Part shown: piece by piece, positions 56,578-64,000 of the stretch | How the letters are laid out: each line of letters opens with the position of its first letter | How positions within the stretch are numbered: position 1 is the first letter of the stretch | Assembly (NCBI RefSeq): GCF_900128475.1 | Contig: NZ_LT635835.1 | Span: forward strand, 246,899-310,898 | Length of the DNA: 64,000 bases | Reading direction: 5' to 3' | Source: Mediterranea massiliensis | GTDB taxonomy: Bacteria > Bacteroidota > Bacteroidia > Bacteroidales > Bacteroidaceae | Program-made: the position numbers and the translations under genes | The notes under the pieces: generated by a model | What the model was told of the DNA's origin: nothing | The model's input: the letters and a program-made list of their open reading frames with translations, nothing else | Databases searched by the model: none

Positions 56578-56634
56578 GGTGTTTCCTTTTTTATAAAAAT
56601 CTTGCAAAACCGCAGGAAATGTGACAAAGAATAC

Positions 56635-56642
56635 TAACTTTG
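56635..56642 (+). promoter_or_regulatory. -7 box of the relA-type gene
   Basis: TAACTTTG, fitting TAnnTTTG, 28 bases before the ATG. Confidence 0.55.
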
Positions 56643-56670
56643 CACTTGTAACCATCAAAAAGAACACGTT

Positions 56671-58887
56671 ATGAACACAAACCCTTTCTTCACAGAGGAA
56701 GAGAAGCAGATGCTTATCCCCCTCTACCGCAAGCTGTTACAATTGTCGGGCGATACCCTGTCGCCGGGTGACTGCCGCAAACTGAAAGCCCATCTGGTGG
56801 CCTGCGCCGCTTCCAACGGACTGCAACGCGACGTGTTCGGACTGAATCCTGTCATCAAGGATATGCAGACAGCCGTTATTGTGGCTGAAGAAATAGGGAT
56901 GCGACGTGCATCCATCCTGGCACTGATGCTCCACGAAGTGGTGAGGAGCGGACAGTGTACAGCCGAAGACATTCACCGCGAATACGGTGAAGACGTGGCG
57001 GGCATCATCCGGGGACTGATCCGTGTGAACGAGCTCTATGCCAAAAGCCCGACCATCGAATCGGAGAACTTCCGCAATCTGCTTCTCTCCTTTGCCGAAG
57101 ACATGCGCGTCATCCTCATCATGATTGCCGACCGCGTGAACGTCATGCGTCAGATCAAGGATGCGGAAAACGACGAGGCACGTCGTCGGGCCGCCAACGA
57201 AGCGGCCTATCTGTATGCTCCGCTGGCCCACAAGCTGGGTCTCTACAAGCTGAAGTCGGAATTGGAGGACCTATCCCTGAAATATACCGAACATGACGTC
57301 TATTACCACATCAAGGACAAGCTGAACGCTACCAAGGCCGCCCGCGACCGCTACATAGCTGCCTTCATTGCTCCGGTACAGAAGAAGTTGGAAGAAGCCG
57401 GACTGAAGTTCCACATCAAGGGACGAACCAAGTCCATCCATTCCATCTACCAGAAGATGAAGAAGCAGAAGTGCCCCTTCGAAGGCGTGTACGACCTGTT
57501 TGCCATCCGCATCATCCTCGACTCTCCGCTGGAGAAGGAAAAACTGGAATGCTGGCAGGCCTACTCCATCGTGACGGACATGTACCAGCCCAACCCAAAA
57601 CGTCTGCGCGACTGGCTGTCCGTACCGAAGAGCAACGGCTATGAGTCGCTGCACATCACCGTTATGGGTCCTGAAGGCAAGTGGGTAGAAGTACAGATAC
57701 GTACCGAACGCATGGACGAGATTGCCGAACGCGGTCTGGCAGCCCACTGGCGCTACAAGGGCATCAAGGGTGAAACCGGGCTGGACGAATGGCTGACCTC
57801 GGTGCGCGAAGCGCTCGAAAGTTCGGACAACGACCTGGAAGTGATGGACCGCTTCAAGATGGACCTGTACGAGGACGAAGTCTTTGTCTTCACCCCCAAG
57901 GGCGACCTCTTCAAGCTGCCCAAGGGAGCTACGGTGCTCGACTTTGCCTTCCACATCCACACCAAGCTGGGATGCAAGTGCATCGGAGCCAAGGTGAACG
58001 GACGCAACGTACAGCTGAAGCAGATACTGCAGAGCGGCGACCAGGTGGAAATCATGACATCGAACACACAGACGCCCAAGCAGGACTGGCTGAACATCGT
58101 CACTACCTCGAAGGCACGTACCAAGATACGCCAGGCGTTGAAGGAAATGGCCTCCCGGCAGACGGCCTTTGCCCGTGAGACGCTGGAGCGAAAGTTCAAG
58201 AACCGCAAGATAGACTATGACGAGGCCGTAATGATGCGACTCATCAAGCGCATGGGCTACAAGGTGGTTACGGAGTTCTACCAAGCCATTGCAGACGGCG
58301 CACTGGACGTGAACGACATCATCGACCGCTACCTGGAACTGCAGAAACGCGAGAACGAACTCCACGACGAGGTGCAGTACCGCAGTGCCGAGGAATACAA
58401 CCTGCAGCCGCAGACGCAGGAAGATGGTTCGGGCAAGGAAGATGTGCTCGTCATCGACCAGAACCTGAAGGGCATCGACTTCAAGCTGGCCAAGTGCTGT
58501 AACCCCATCTATGGTGACGACGTGTTCGGCTTCGTCAGTGTGACGGGTGGTATCAAGATACACCGCTGCGACTGCCCCAACGCTGCCGAGCTGCATGCCC
58601 GCTTCGGGTATCGCATCGTAAAAGCACGTTGGGCCGGCAAGGGCGAAGGCACGCAATACCCCATCACCCTGCGCGTGGTGGGCCACGACGACATCGGCAT
58701 CGTGACCAACATCACTTCCATCATCTCGAAGGAGACGGGCATCACGCTGCGCAGCATCGGCATCAACTCGAACGACGGCCTCTTCTCGGGTACGCTGACC
58801 GTCATGGTGGGCGACACAGGCCGTCTGGAAGCACTCATCAAGAAGCTACGGACGGTGAAAGGAGTGAAGCAGGTATCGAGAAACTAA
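56671..58887 (+). CDS. relA: RelA/SpoT family (p)ppGpp synthetase, degenerate hydrolase site
   Basis: 738 residues with the long RSH layout. N-terminal HD domain, but the expected HD pair is H88-E89 (LMLHEVVRSG), the upstream His is Asn59 (GLNPVI), and ADRVNVMR replaces ADRLHNMR. The synthetase domain is intact (RTKSIHSIYQKM, GVYDLFAIRII, NGYESLHITV, VQIRTERMDEIAE). Then TGS (FVFTPKGDLFKLPKGATVLD), a Cys-rich zinc-finger-like CCNPIYGD and ACT (ITLRSIGINSNDG). The synthetase is likely active and the hydrolase inactive: a RelA-like enzyme. Confidence 0.93.
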   Translation: MNTNPFFTEEEKQMLIPLYRKLLQLSGDTLSPGDCRKLKAHLVACAASNGLQRDVFGLNPVIKDMQTAVIVAEEIGMRRASILALMLHEVVRSGQCTAEDIHREYGEDVAGIIRGLIRVNELYAKSPTIESENFRNLLLSFAEDMRVILIMIADRVNVMRQIKDAENDEARRRAANEAAYLYAPLAHKLGLYKLKSELEDLSLKYTEHDVYYHIKDKLNATKAARDRYIAAFIAPVQKKLEEAGLKFHIKGRTKSIHSIYQKMKKQKCPFEGVYDLFAIRIILDSPLEKEKLECWQAYSIVTDMYQPNPKRLRDWLSVPKSNGYESLHITVMGPEGKWVEVQIRTERMDEIAERGLAAHWRYKGIKGETGLDEWLTSVREALESSDNDLEVMDRFKMDLYEDEVFVFTPKGDLFKLPKGATVLDFAFHIHTKLGCKCIGAKVNGRNVQLKQILQSGDQVEIMTSNTQTPKQDWLNIVTTSKARTKIRQALKEMASRQTAFARETLERKFKNRKIDYDEAVMMRLIKRMGYKVVTEFYQAIADGALDVNDIIDRYLELQKRENELHDEVQYRSAEEYNLQPQTQEDGSGKEDVLVIDQNLKGIDFKLAKCCNPIYGDDVFGFVSVTGGIKIHRCDCPNAAELHARFGYRIVKARWAGKGEGTQYPITLRVVGHDDIGIVTNITSIISKETGITLRSIGINSNDGLFSGTLTVMVGDTGRLEALIKKLRTVKGVKQVSRN

Positions 58888-58889
58888 AA

Positions 58890-58990
58890 CTTAAAAATGA
58901 AGAATGAAGAACAAAGAATGTGGAATTTACCATTAATGTCATAGCCCGTTTTCGCTCTTCATTCTTCATTCTTAATTCTTCATTTATATA
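58890..58990. repeat. Intergenic inverted repeat of AATGAAGAATGAAGAA type
   Basis: AAAAATGAAGAATGAAGAA pairs with TTCTTCATTCTTAATTCTTC in the gap between relA and dgkA. A common Bacteroides intergenic repeat (from memory). Confidence 0.55.
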
Positions 58991-58991
58991 T

Positions 58992-59363
58992 ATGCACTAC
59001 GACTTCAAGAAACAGCTCCGCAGCTTCGGCTATGCCTGGCAGGGCATCCGTAGCTGTGTAGGAAAAGAGCAGAACCTCAGTTTTCACCTCATTGCCACCG
59101 TCTGTGTGGTGGCGGCGGGCTTCGGCTTCAGCATCACGCGGGGCGAATGGACGGCCATAGTCATCTGCATCGGCCTGGTGATTGCCGCCGAACTCTTCAA
59201 CAGCGCCATCGAGCGGCTGGTGGACCTTGTTTCACCGCAACGCCACCCCGTGGCAGGGCAGGTAAAAGACATCGCCGCCGGAGCGGTGTTGGTGTGCGCT
59301 CTGGCGGCGATTGTAGTCGGGCTGATCGTATTTATACCTTATCTCACCCGTTTTCTCTTATAA
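58992..59363 (+). CDS. dgkA: Diacylglycerol kinase family protein
   Basis: 123 residues from MHYDFKKQLRSFGYAWQGIR at 58992 (an earlier in-frame ATG lies inside the repeat). Three membrane helices and the family signature AAELFNSAIERLVDL near 70. Prokaryotic DAGK/undecaprenol kinases phosphorylate lipid alcohols; in this family undecaprenol is a likely substrate. It overlaps the 3' end of the convergent MFS gene. Confidence 0.92.
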   Translation: MHYDFKKQLRSFGYAWQGIRSCVGKEQNLSFHLIATVCVVAAGFGFSITRGEWTAIVICIGLVIAAELFNSAIERLVDLVSPQRHPVAGQVKDIAAGAVLVCALAAIVVGLIVFIPYLTRFLL

Positions 59364-60319
59364 TAAGGAAGAGTAGCCAAGACAAACATCAGCACAGCCA
59401 GTACCAAGGCTCCCATTGCCAATGTGTCTTCGTCTATCAGGACTTCATCCATTCCGCTCATGACGCACATGGTCCATATACCTGCAATCATTCCCATATC
59501 CATCAGCAGGTTGAAGGTCATGTTCCCCGTGGCCCGCTGACAGTGGTGCGACAGTTTGACAAACATCCTCACCCACATCGGAGTGAGCAGCGGCAGCACC
59601 AGCATGGGCAGCATCCAGTACCATCCCAACGAAGCAGACAAGCTCGTCAGAAACATACCGATGATGCCGAAAGCGAAAGCCAGTATCCCCACATTGAGAG
59701 CTGGCAGCCAGGCACGTCCCAGGAAAAAGCGGTCCAGGCTGCACAGTTTCAGCCCGATGGGAGCACGGAAAGAAACGTAAACGGACGAAGCCAGCAAGAT
59801 GGCCACCACGCACAGCAGGGCCGATGCATAGCTCAGATAGGCCAAAGGATAGTGAGCAAAGCCCCACACGCCCGCAGCCAGACCGGCCACCATCCCTACC
59901 CGTCCGCAAAAGGCAAACAGCATGTTGCCCGACGTACGATGGCCCGATAGCGTGATGTCGATGCTGATGGTCGTTCCGGCTCCCGAAGCCAGTGCAAAGC
60001 AAGCTCCCTGAAGCAAAGCTATCCAGACATAATGGGTCTCGTAAGCATACGAAGACACAGCCATCGTCGCACCGATGCCGGCGTATGACAACAGCAGGAC
60101 GTGTTTCCGCTTGAAGGCATCGGCCAGATAGGCGTGGAAAGGACCTGTCAGCAACATGCCGACCAGAAATGCCGGATAGATGCACGCCACATCATCGGCC
60201 AGAGCCAGTGGAAGCACGCCAAGCAACATGTACACCGAAGCATACATCAGAAAGTTGGCGGCACACATGGCTCGCAGCCCGTGCGTCAACATCCGGTCAT
60301 CAGTACTGTTCCTTTTCAT
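59339..60319 (-). CDS. MFS transporter, short, about 10 helices
   Basis: 326 residues. Ten helices can be seen (for example [101 protein letters not shown]), two fewer than a full 12-helix MFS. The first helices and the loop [12 protein letters not shown] between 2 and 3 fit MFS. Its ATG overlaps panB by 20 bases. Substrate unknown. Confidence 0.82.
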   Translation of the reverse strand: MKRNSTDDRMLTHGLRAMCAANFLMYASVYMLLGVLPLALADDVACIYPAFLVGMLLTGPFHAYLADAFKRKHVLLLSYAGIGATMAVSSYAYETHYVWIALLQGACFALASGAGTTISIDITLSGHRTSGNMLFAFCGRVGMVAGLAAGVWGFAHYPLAYLSYASALLCVVAILLASSVYVSFRAPIGLKLCSLDRFFLGRAWLPALNVGILAFAFGIIGMFLTSLSASLGWYWMLPMLVLPLLTPMWVRMFVKLSHHCQRATGNMTFNLLMDMGMIAGIWTMCVMSGMDEVLIDEDTLAMGALVLAVLMFVLATLPYYKRKRVR

Positions 60320-61121
60320 TGGGGAAATCCAAATTCTTCACATCGGACACGTAGCGGCTGATGGCGTCCGTCATCACCGTATAGAGGTCGGCATAGCGGC
60401 GCAGGAAGCGCGGGCGGAAACCGTTGTTCATGCCCAGCATGTCCTGGCATACCAATACCTGACCGTCCACCTCACCTCCGGCACCGATACCGATGACGGG
60501 AATGGTCAGCTCACTGGCCACACGGGCAGCCAAGGAGGCAGGAATCTTCTCCAGCACCAGGGCAAAGCAGCCGGCCTCCTCCAACAGGTGAGCATCACGT
60601 ACCAGTTTCTCGGCTTCGGCCTCGTCCTTGGCACGGACGGTATAAGTACCATATTTGTTGATGCTCTGCGGCATCAGGCCCAGATGGCCCATCAGGGGGA
60701 TACCTGCACTCAAGATGCGCTTCACAGTGCCGATGATTTCTTCACCGCCTTCCAGCTTCAGGGCATCGGCATGGCTTTCCTTCATGATGCGGATGGCCGA
60801 AGCCAGACCTTCAAGTTCGTTGCCCTGGTAGGAACCGAAAGGCATGTCCACTACCACCATGGCACGCTTCACACCGCGTACCACCGACTTGCCGTGGTAG
60901 ATCATCTGGTCCAGCGTGATGGGCAGCGTCGTCACGTTGCCCGCCATGACATTCGAGGCGGAGTCGCCCACCAGAATGACGTCTACGCCCGCACCGTCCA
61001 CAATCTGTGCCATGGTGTAGTCGTATGCCGTCAGCATTGATATCTTTTCGCCTCTTTGCTTCATCTCTATGAGGCGATGAGTAGTCACCTTACGTGTGTC
61101 GTCTGAAATGTATCCAGCCAT
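60300..61121 (-). CDS. panB: 3-methyl-2-oxobutanoate hydroxymethyltransferase
   Basis: 273 residues. TIM-barrel Pan[15 protein letters not shown] near 29, [11 protein letters not shown] near 52, DMPFGSY near 93, KLEGG near 120, and IGIGAG near 190. It adds a hydroxymethyl group to 2-oxoisovalerate in pantothenate and CoA synthesis. The MFS gene downstream overlaps its stop by 20 bases. panC and panD are not in the window. Confidence 0.97.
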   Translation of the reverse strand: MAGYISDDTRKVTTHRLIEMKQRGEKISMLTAYDYTMAQIVDGAGVDVILVGDSASNVMAGNVTTLPITLDQMIYHGKSVVRGVKRAMVVVDMPFGSYQGNELEGLASAIRIMKESHADALKLEGGEEIIGTVKRILSAGIPLMGHLGLMPQSINKYGTYTVRAKDEAEAEKLVRDAHLLEEAGCFALVLEKIPASLAARVASELTIPVIGIGAGGEVDGQVLVCQDMLGMNNGFRPRFLRRYADLYTVMTDAISRYVSDVKNLDFPNEKEQY

Positions 61122-61159
61122 TGTTACTTTATATTTTAAAGGGTTATTGTTCTTTTCTT

Positions 61160-61227
61160 GTCACCCTGAGCCTGTCGACGGGTTCCGTACCGGCATGTAC
61201 GGATGCTTCGGCTCCGCTCAGCGTGAC
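61160..61227. repeat. Inverted repeat GTCACCCTGAG / CTCAGCGTGAC
   Basis: GTCACCCTGAGCCTGTCG on the left and CGGCTCCGCTCAGCGTGAC on the right. A widespread intergenic repeat type (from memory). Confidence 0.55.
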
Positions 61228-61276
61228 AGCTGCGTTAGTATCTCTCCAAAACCGATTGCAAAGTTACAGCTTTTTC

Positions 61277-61930
61277 TCATTGCTTCTTCACTTTCAGCAT
61301 CTTTTCGTACGTGAAGCCTCGGAAGTCGTCTATCACGGCGTGGCACAGCGGAGCGATGGTACTGCGCGGATTGGTCGTGGCCAAGCCGATGACGTTGGCT
61401 CCCGATGCCATGCCTGCCTGCAGGCCGTTGAACGAATCCTCAAACACCCATGTGTCTGCAGGTTCGGAACCAAGCACTTGCATGCCCAGCAGGAAACAGT
61501 CGGGCGCAGGTTTCGAGGCGGTAAACATCTCTGCCGTCAGGATGCGGTCGAAGAGGCTGTCCAAGTCGGGATGCACCCGTCGCACGGCAGCCATCTTCTT
61601 GTCGTTGGAACTGGTGACCACCGCAGTGCGTACACCGTGACGGCGCAGGTCGTCCATAAAGTCGAGCACGCCGGGAATGAAAGGATAGTCCATTTCCTGC
61701 TCGAAGCGGTCGAGAGCGGCGGTGATTTCCGCCTGCTTGTCTGTCATGTCGGGGAAAAAAGTCTTGTAGATATAGGTGAGGGTCTGTCCCTTGATGCGTC
61801 CTTCCAAGTCGGGCATACCCAGATAGTCCATGCCTACACGGTGCCAGAAAACACTGTATTGCGTCTCGGTGTCTACCACCACTCCGTCAAAGTCGAAGAG
61901 GACGGCGACATTCTTTTTGTTGTTATCCAT
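61277..61930 (-). CDS. HAD-family phosphatase, beta-phosphoglucomutase-like
   Basis: 217 residues. HAD motif I DFDGVVVDTE (Asp13, Asp15), motif II VTSSNDKKM near 106, motif III KPAPDCFL near 141, motif IV VFEDSFNGLQAG near 160. A cap domain lies between I and II. Could be beta-phosphoglucomutase, a sugar-phosphate phosphatase or a phosphoglycolate phosphatase; the sequence does not decide. Confidence 0.88.
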   Translation of the reverse strand: MDNNKKNVAVLFDFDGVVVDTETQYSVFWHRVGMDYLGMPDLEGRIKGQTLTYIYKTFFPDMTDKQAEITAALDRFEQEMDYPFIPGVLDFMDDLRRHGVRTAVVTSSNDKKMAAVRRVHPDLDSLFDRILTAEMFTASKPAPDCFLLGMQVLGSEPADTWVFEDSFNGLQAGMASGANVIGLATTNPRSTIAPLCHAVIDDFRGFTYEKMLKVKKQ

Positions 61931-62005
61931 ACTTTATCTGTGTCAAAATTCGGCTGCAAAGTTCTGAAAAGTATCCGTACCCTGCAAGTTTTTTGCTATC
62001 TATCT

Positions 62006-62092
62006 AAGATAAGACGGGGCTGCCTCCCTCTGGAGCAGAAGCCCGAAAACAGGTTTCCGGCTTTGTTCTTCGCCCGGTTTGTACTATCTTTG
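62006..62092 (+). repeat. Promoter-bearing interspersed repeat, copy D, upstream of MATE
   Basis: A diverged copy: starts AAGATAAGACGGGGCTGCC, has a central GAAAACAGG, and ends CCCGGTTTGTACTATCTTTG. Promoter spacing is unchanged. Confidence 0.7.
62062..62092 (+). promoter_or_regulatory. MATE gene promoter inside repeat copy D
   Basis: TTTG at 62062-62065, 19 bases, TATCTTTG at 62085-62092; ATG 29 bases on. Confidence 0.75.
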
Positions 62093-62121
62093 CAGCGGAT
62101 AACCCCTTATTACGACTGCTT

Positions 62122-63480
62122 ATGAACAATCCGCACATACTCGGTACCGAACGCATCGGGAAGCTGCTCGTGCAGTATTCCATCCCCGCCATCATCAGCA
62201 TGACCATCGTGTCGCTCTACAACATCATCGACAGCATCTTCATCGGCCACGGTGTGGGCCCCATGGCCATCGCGGGCCTGGCCATCACCTTCCCGCTGAT
62301 GAACCTGACGGCGGCCTTCTGCAACCTCGTTTCGGCGGGCGGCTCCACCATCTCGTCCATCCGCCTGGGGCAGAAGGACATGCAGGGGGTGAACAAGGTG
62401 CTGGGCAACACGCTGATGCTCTGCCTTGTCAACGCCGTGGTGTTCGGCGGACTGACGTTCATCTTCCTCGACGACATTCTGCGCTTCTTCGGAGCCAGCA
62501 CCGATACCCTGCCCTATGCCCGCGACTTCATGCAGATCATTCTGCTGGGCACGCCCATCACCTACACCATGATCGGGCTGAACCACATTATGCGTGCCAC
62601 GGGCCATCCGAAGAAGGCCATGCTGACATCGCTTGCCACCGTGGTGTCCAACATCATCCTCGCTCCCCTCTTCATTTTCCAGTTCGGCTGGGGCATACAG
62701 GGGGCAGCACTGGCTACGGTCATCTCGCAGTTCATCGGCACGTTGTGGGTACTGAACCACTTCCTCCGGCGTTCCAACCCCATCCGCCTGCATCGCAACT
62801 TCTACCGACTGGAGCGGCGCATCGTGGGCAGCATCTTCTCCATCGGCATGTCTCCGTTCCTGATGAACGTCACGGCCTGCGCCATCGTCATCCTCATCAA
62901 CAACAGCCTGCGACACCATGGAGGCGACATGGCCATCGGCGCCTACGGCATTATCAACCGCCTGCTGATGCTCTACGTCATGATTGTAATCGGACTGACG
63001 ATGGGCATGCAGCCCATCGTGGGCTACAATTTCGGTGCCCGCATGCTGGACCGCGTGAAGCGTACCCTGCGCCTGAGTATCATTGCGGGTGTGTGCATCA
63101 CCTCCAGCGGGTTCGTCATCTGTGAGCTGTTCCCCCATGCCGTCGCTTCGGTATTCACTTCGGACGAATCGCTCATCGGCATGTCGGCCCATGGCCTGCG
63201 CATCTGCGTAGCCATCTTCCCTCTCATCGGAGCCCAGATGGTCATCGGCAATTTCTTCCAAAGCATCGGCAAGGCCAAGGTCAGTATCTTCATGTCGCTC
63301 ACGCGCCAGCTCATCTACCTGCTGCCCTGCCTGCTTGTCTTCCCGCAGTTCATGGGGCTGGACGGTGTATGGGCCAGCATGCCGGTCAGCGATTTCTTCG
63401 CCTTCGTCACGGCTGTGCTCATCCTGCTGTGGTACATCAAGAACCATCGCCTGATGCCGCCCCTCACCACTAACCACTAA
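62122..63480 (+). CDS. MATE-family multidrug/sodium antiporter
   Basis: 452 residues with 12 membrane helices in two halves of six (LLVQYSIPAIISMTIVSLYN start; ISIGMSPFLMNVTACAIVIL second half). Residue patterns such as GPMAIAGLAITFPL and GMQPIVGYNFGAR are MATE hallmarks. It exports organic cations using a Na+ or H+ gradient. Its promoter lies in repeat copy D. Substrate unknown. Confidence 0.94.
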   Translation: MNNPHILGTERIGKLLVQYSIPAIISMTIVSLYNIIDSIFIGHGVGPMAIAGLAITFPLMNLTAAFCNLVSAGGSTISSIRLGQKDMQGVNKVLGNTLMLCLVNAVVFGGLTFIFLDDILRFFGASTDTLPYARDFMQIILLGTPITYTMIGLNHIMRATGHPKKAMLTSLATVVSNIILAPLFIFQFGWGIQGAALATVISQFIGTLWVLNHFLRRSNPIRLHRNFYRLERRIVGSIFSIGMSPFLMNVTACAIVILINNSLRHHGGDMAIGAYGIINRLLMLYVMIVIGLTMGMQPIVGYNFGARMLDRVKRTLRLSIIAGVCITSSGFVICELFPHAVASVFTSDESLIGMSAHGLRICVAIFPLIGAQMVIGNFFQSIGKAKVSIFMSLTRQLIYLLPCLLVFPQFMGLDGVWASMPVSDFFAFVTAVLILLWYIKNHRLMPPLTTNH

Positions 63481-63487
63481 CCGCTGC

Positions 63488-64000
63488 CTACTCGCTTCTG
63501 AGCCCCCGCACTGGGTTCTCCCTTGCGATGCGCCAGGCCTTGCTGAGAGCCACACCCGCGATGAGGAGCAGAAGCAACAGGGCAGCCCCCATATAGACGA
63601 CTACCAGACTGCCCGCAGTGTCACGGAACTGCTCCATCCACAACCGCCCGACCCACCAGGCGCCTGCCGTACCCACAACTACCGAAGGTACCGACAGCCA
63701 CGCCACGTCGCACAGCAGGAGGCGCAGGATGTCACTTGTCTCTGCCCCGTTCACCTTGCGGATGGCTATCTCCTTGGAGCGGAGACGGATTTCATCGTTC
63801 ACGTAGCCCGTCAGACCCAGCAGGATGATAAAGAGGATGGCCACGGAAGCCAGCAACGTGACGTTGCGGAACAGGCGCACGGAGTCGGAATAACTGCGCA
63901 TCGTCTGCTCCATGGAGCGGAAGGCCAAGTCGGCCTGCGGAAAGATGCGGGCCATATCGGCATTCAGGCGGAGCAGGTTATCATCGAACGGCTCCTTCAG
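63488..64000 (-). CDS. FtsX-type ABC transporter permease, C-terminal part, cut by window
   Basis: The frame runs from the stop at 63488 off the right edge. 171 codons are present (LKEPFDDNLLRLNADMARIF at the edge). Three helices: VTLLASVAILFIILLGLTGYV, WLSVPSVVVGTAGAWWVG, and LVVVYMGAALLLLLLIAGVAL. The segment KEIAIRKVNGAETSDILRL is the conserved cytoplasmic part of FtsX/MacB permeases. Stops eight bases from the convergent MATE gene. Confidence 0.88.
   Translation of the reverse strand: MKEPFDDNLLRLNADMARIFPQADLAFRSMEQTMRSYSDSVRLFRNVTLLASVAILFIILLGLTGYVNDEIRLRSKEIAIRKVNGAETSDILRLLLCDVAWLSVPSVVVGTAGAWWVGRLWMEQFRDTAGSLVVVYMGAALLLLLLIAGVALSKAWRIARENPVRGLRSE

Noticed and set aside
61094..62125. 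343-codon frame antisense to the HAD gene
   Set aside because: Covers a repeat, the HAD gene in reverse and a promoter; no motif.

Overview
The window is a chromosomal segment of a Bacteroidales bacterium, most likely Bacteroides in the broad sense (Bacteroidaceae). The evidence is: promoters of the Bacteroides type (TTTG, 19-21 bases, TAnnTTTG) in front of many genes; a complete aerotolerance (Bat) operon; the small Bacteroidetes protein DUF4295 behind L28 and L33; a GLPGLI protein; an HU-LysM fusion; and a PyrK-PyrD type dihydroorotate dehydrogenase. Species cannot be named from the sequence. Both ends cut genes: TamB at the left (3' end missing) and an FtsX-type ABC permease at the right (5' end missing).

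Layout. 1-9.7 kb: tamB (-), divergent tsaD-pncC, the ribosomal cluster rpmB-rpmG-DUF4295, ftsY-rimO and an HU protein. 9.7-19.9 kb: an HU-transmembrane-LysM protein, then the MoxR/DUF58/BatA-E operon (envelope stress, von Willebrand and TPR proteins). 20-25.6 kb: a small HTH protein, a DUF2007/universal stress protein fusion, and gyrA with a TPR lipoprotein-like or periplasmic protein. 25.6-27 kb: non-coding, with a broken beta-propeller lipoprotein and several repeats. 27-34.2 kb: clpC, htpG and a patatin/beta-barrel protein. 34.3-34.6 kb: three tRNA-Arg(ACG) genes. 34.8-43.9 kb: dapA, ligA/trmD, pyrK-pyrD, an XRE regulator, and amn-holA. 44.4-55.1 kb: an accessory-looking stretch that is visibly more AT-rich in part: a two-component system, a GLPGLI protein with an outer-membrane receptor, an AraC regulator, an MBL hydrolase with two radical SAM proteins, and an HxlR regulator divergent from an NTF2-like protein and a flavin reductase. 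55.3-64 kb: DUF1963, a solitary HsdR-N nuclease-fold protein, relA, dgkA, panB-MFS, a HAD phosphatase, a MATE exporter and the ABC permease.

The most striking points are: (1) an ~80-bp interspersed inverted repeat, four copies, that carries a whole Bacteroides promoter and sits immediately upstream of clpC, pyrK and the MATE gene; (2) GyrA with Leu at position 82, the classical quinolone-resistance position; (3) a membrane-anchored HU-LysM protein that could link DNA to peptidoglycan; (4) an AraC/MBL/radical-SAM-pair cluster of unknown chemistry; (5) a long (p)ppGpp synthetase whose hydrolase site is degenerate; (6) several clean palindromic operators and leader hairpins. No CRISPR array, prophage or intact insertion sequence was seen.
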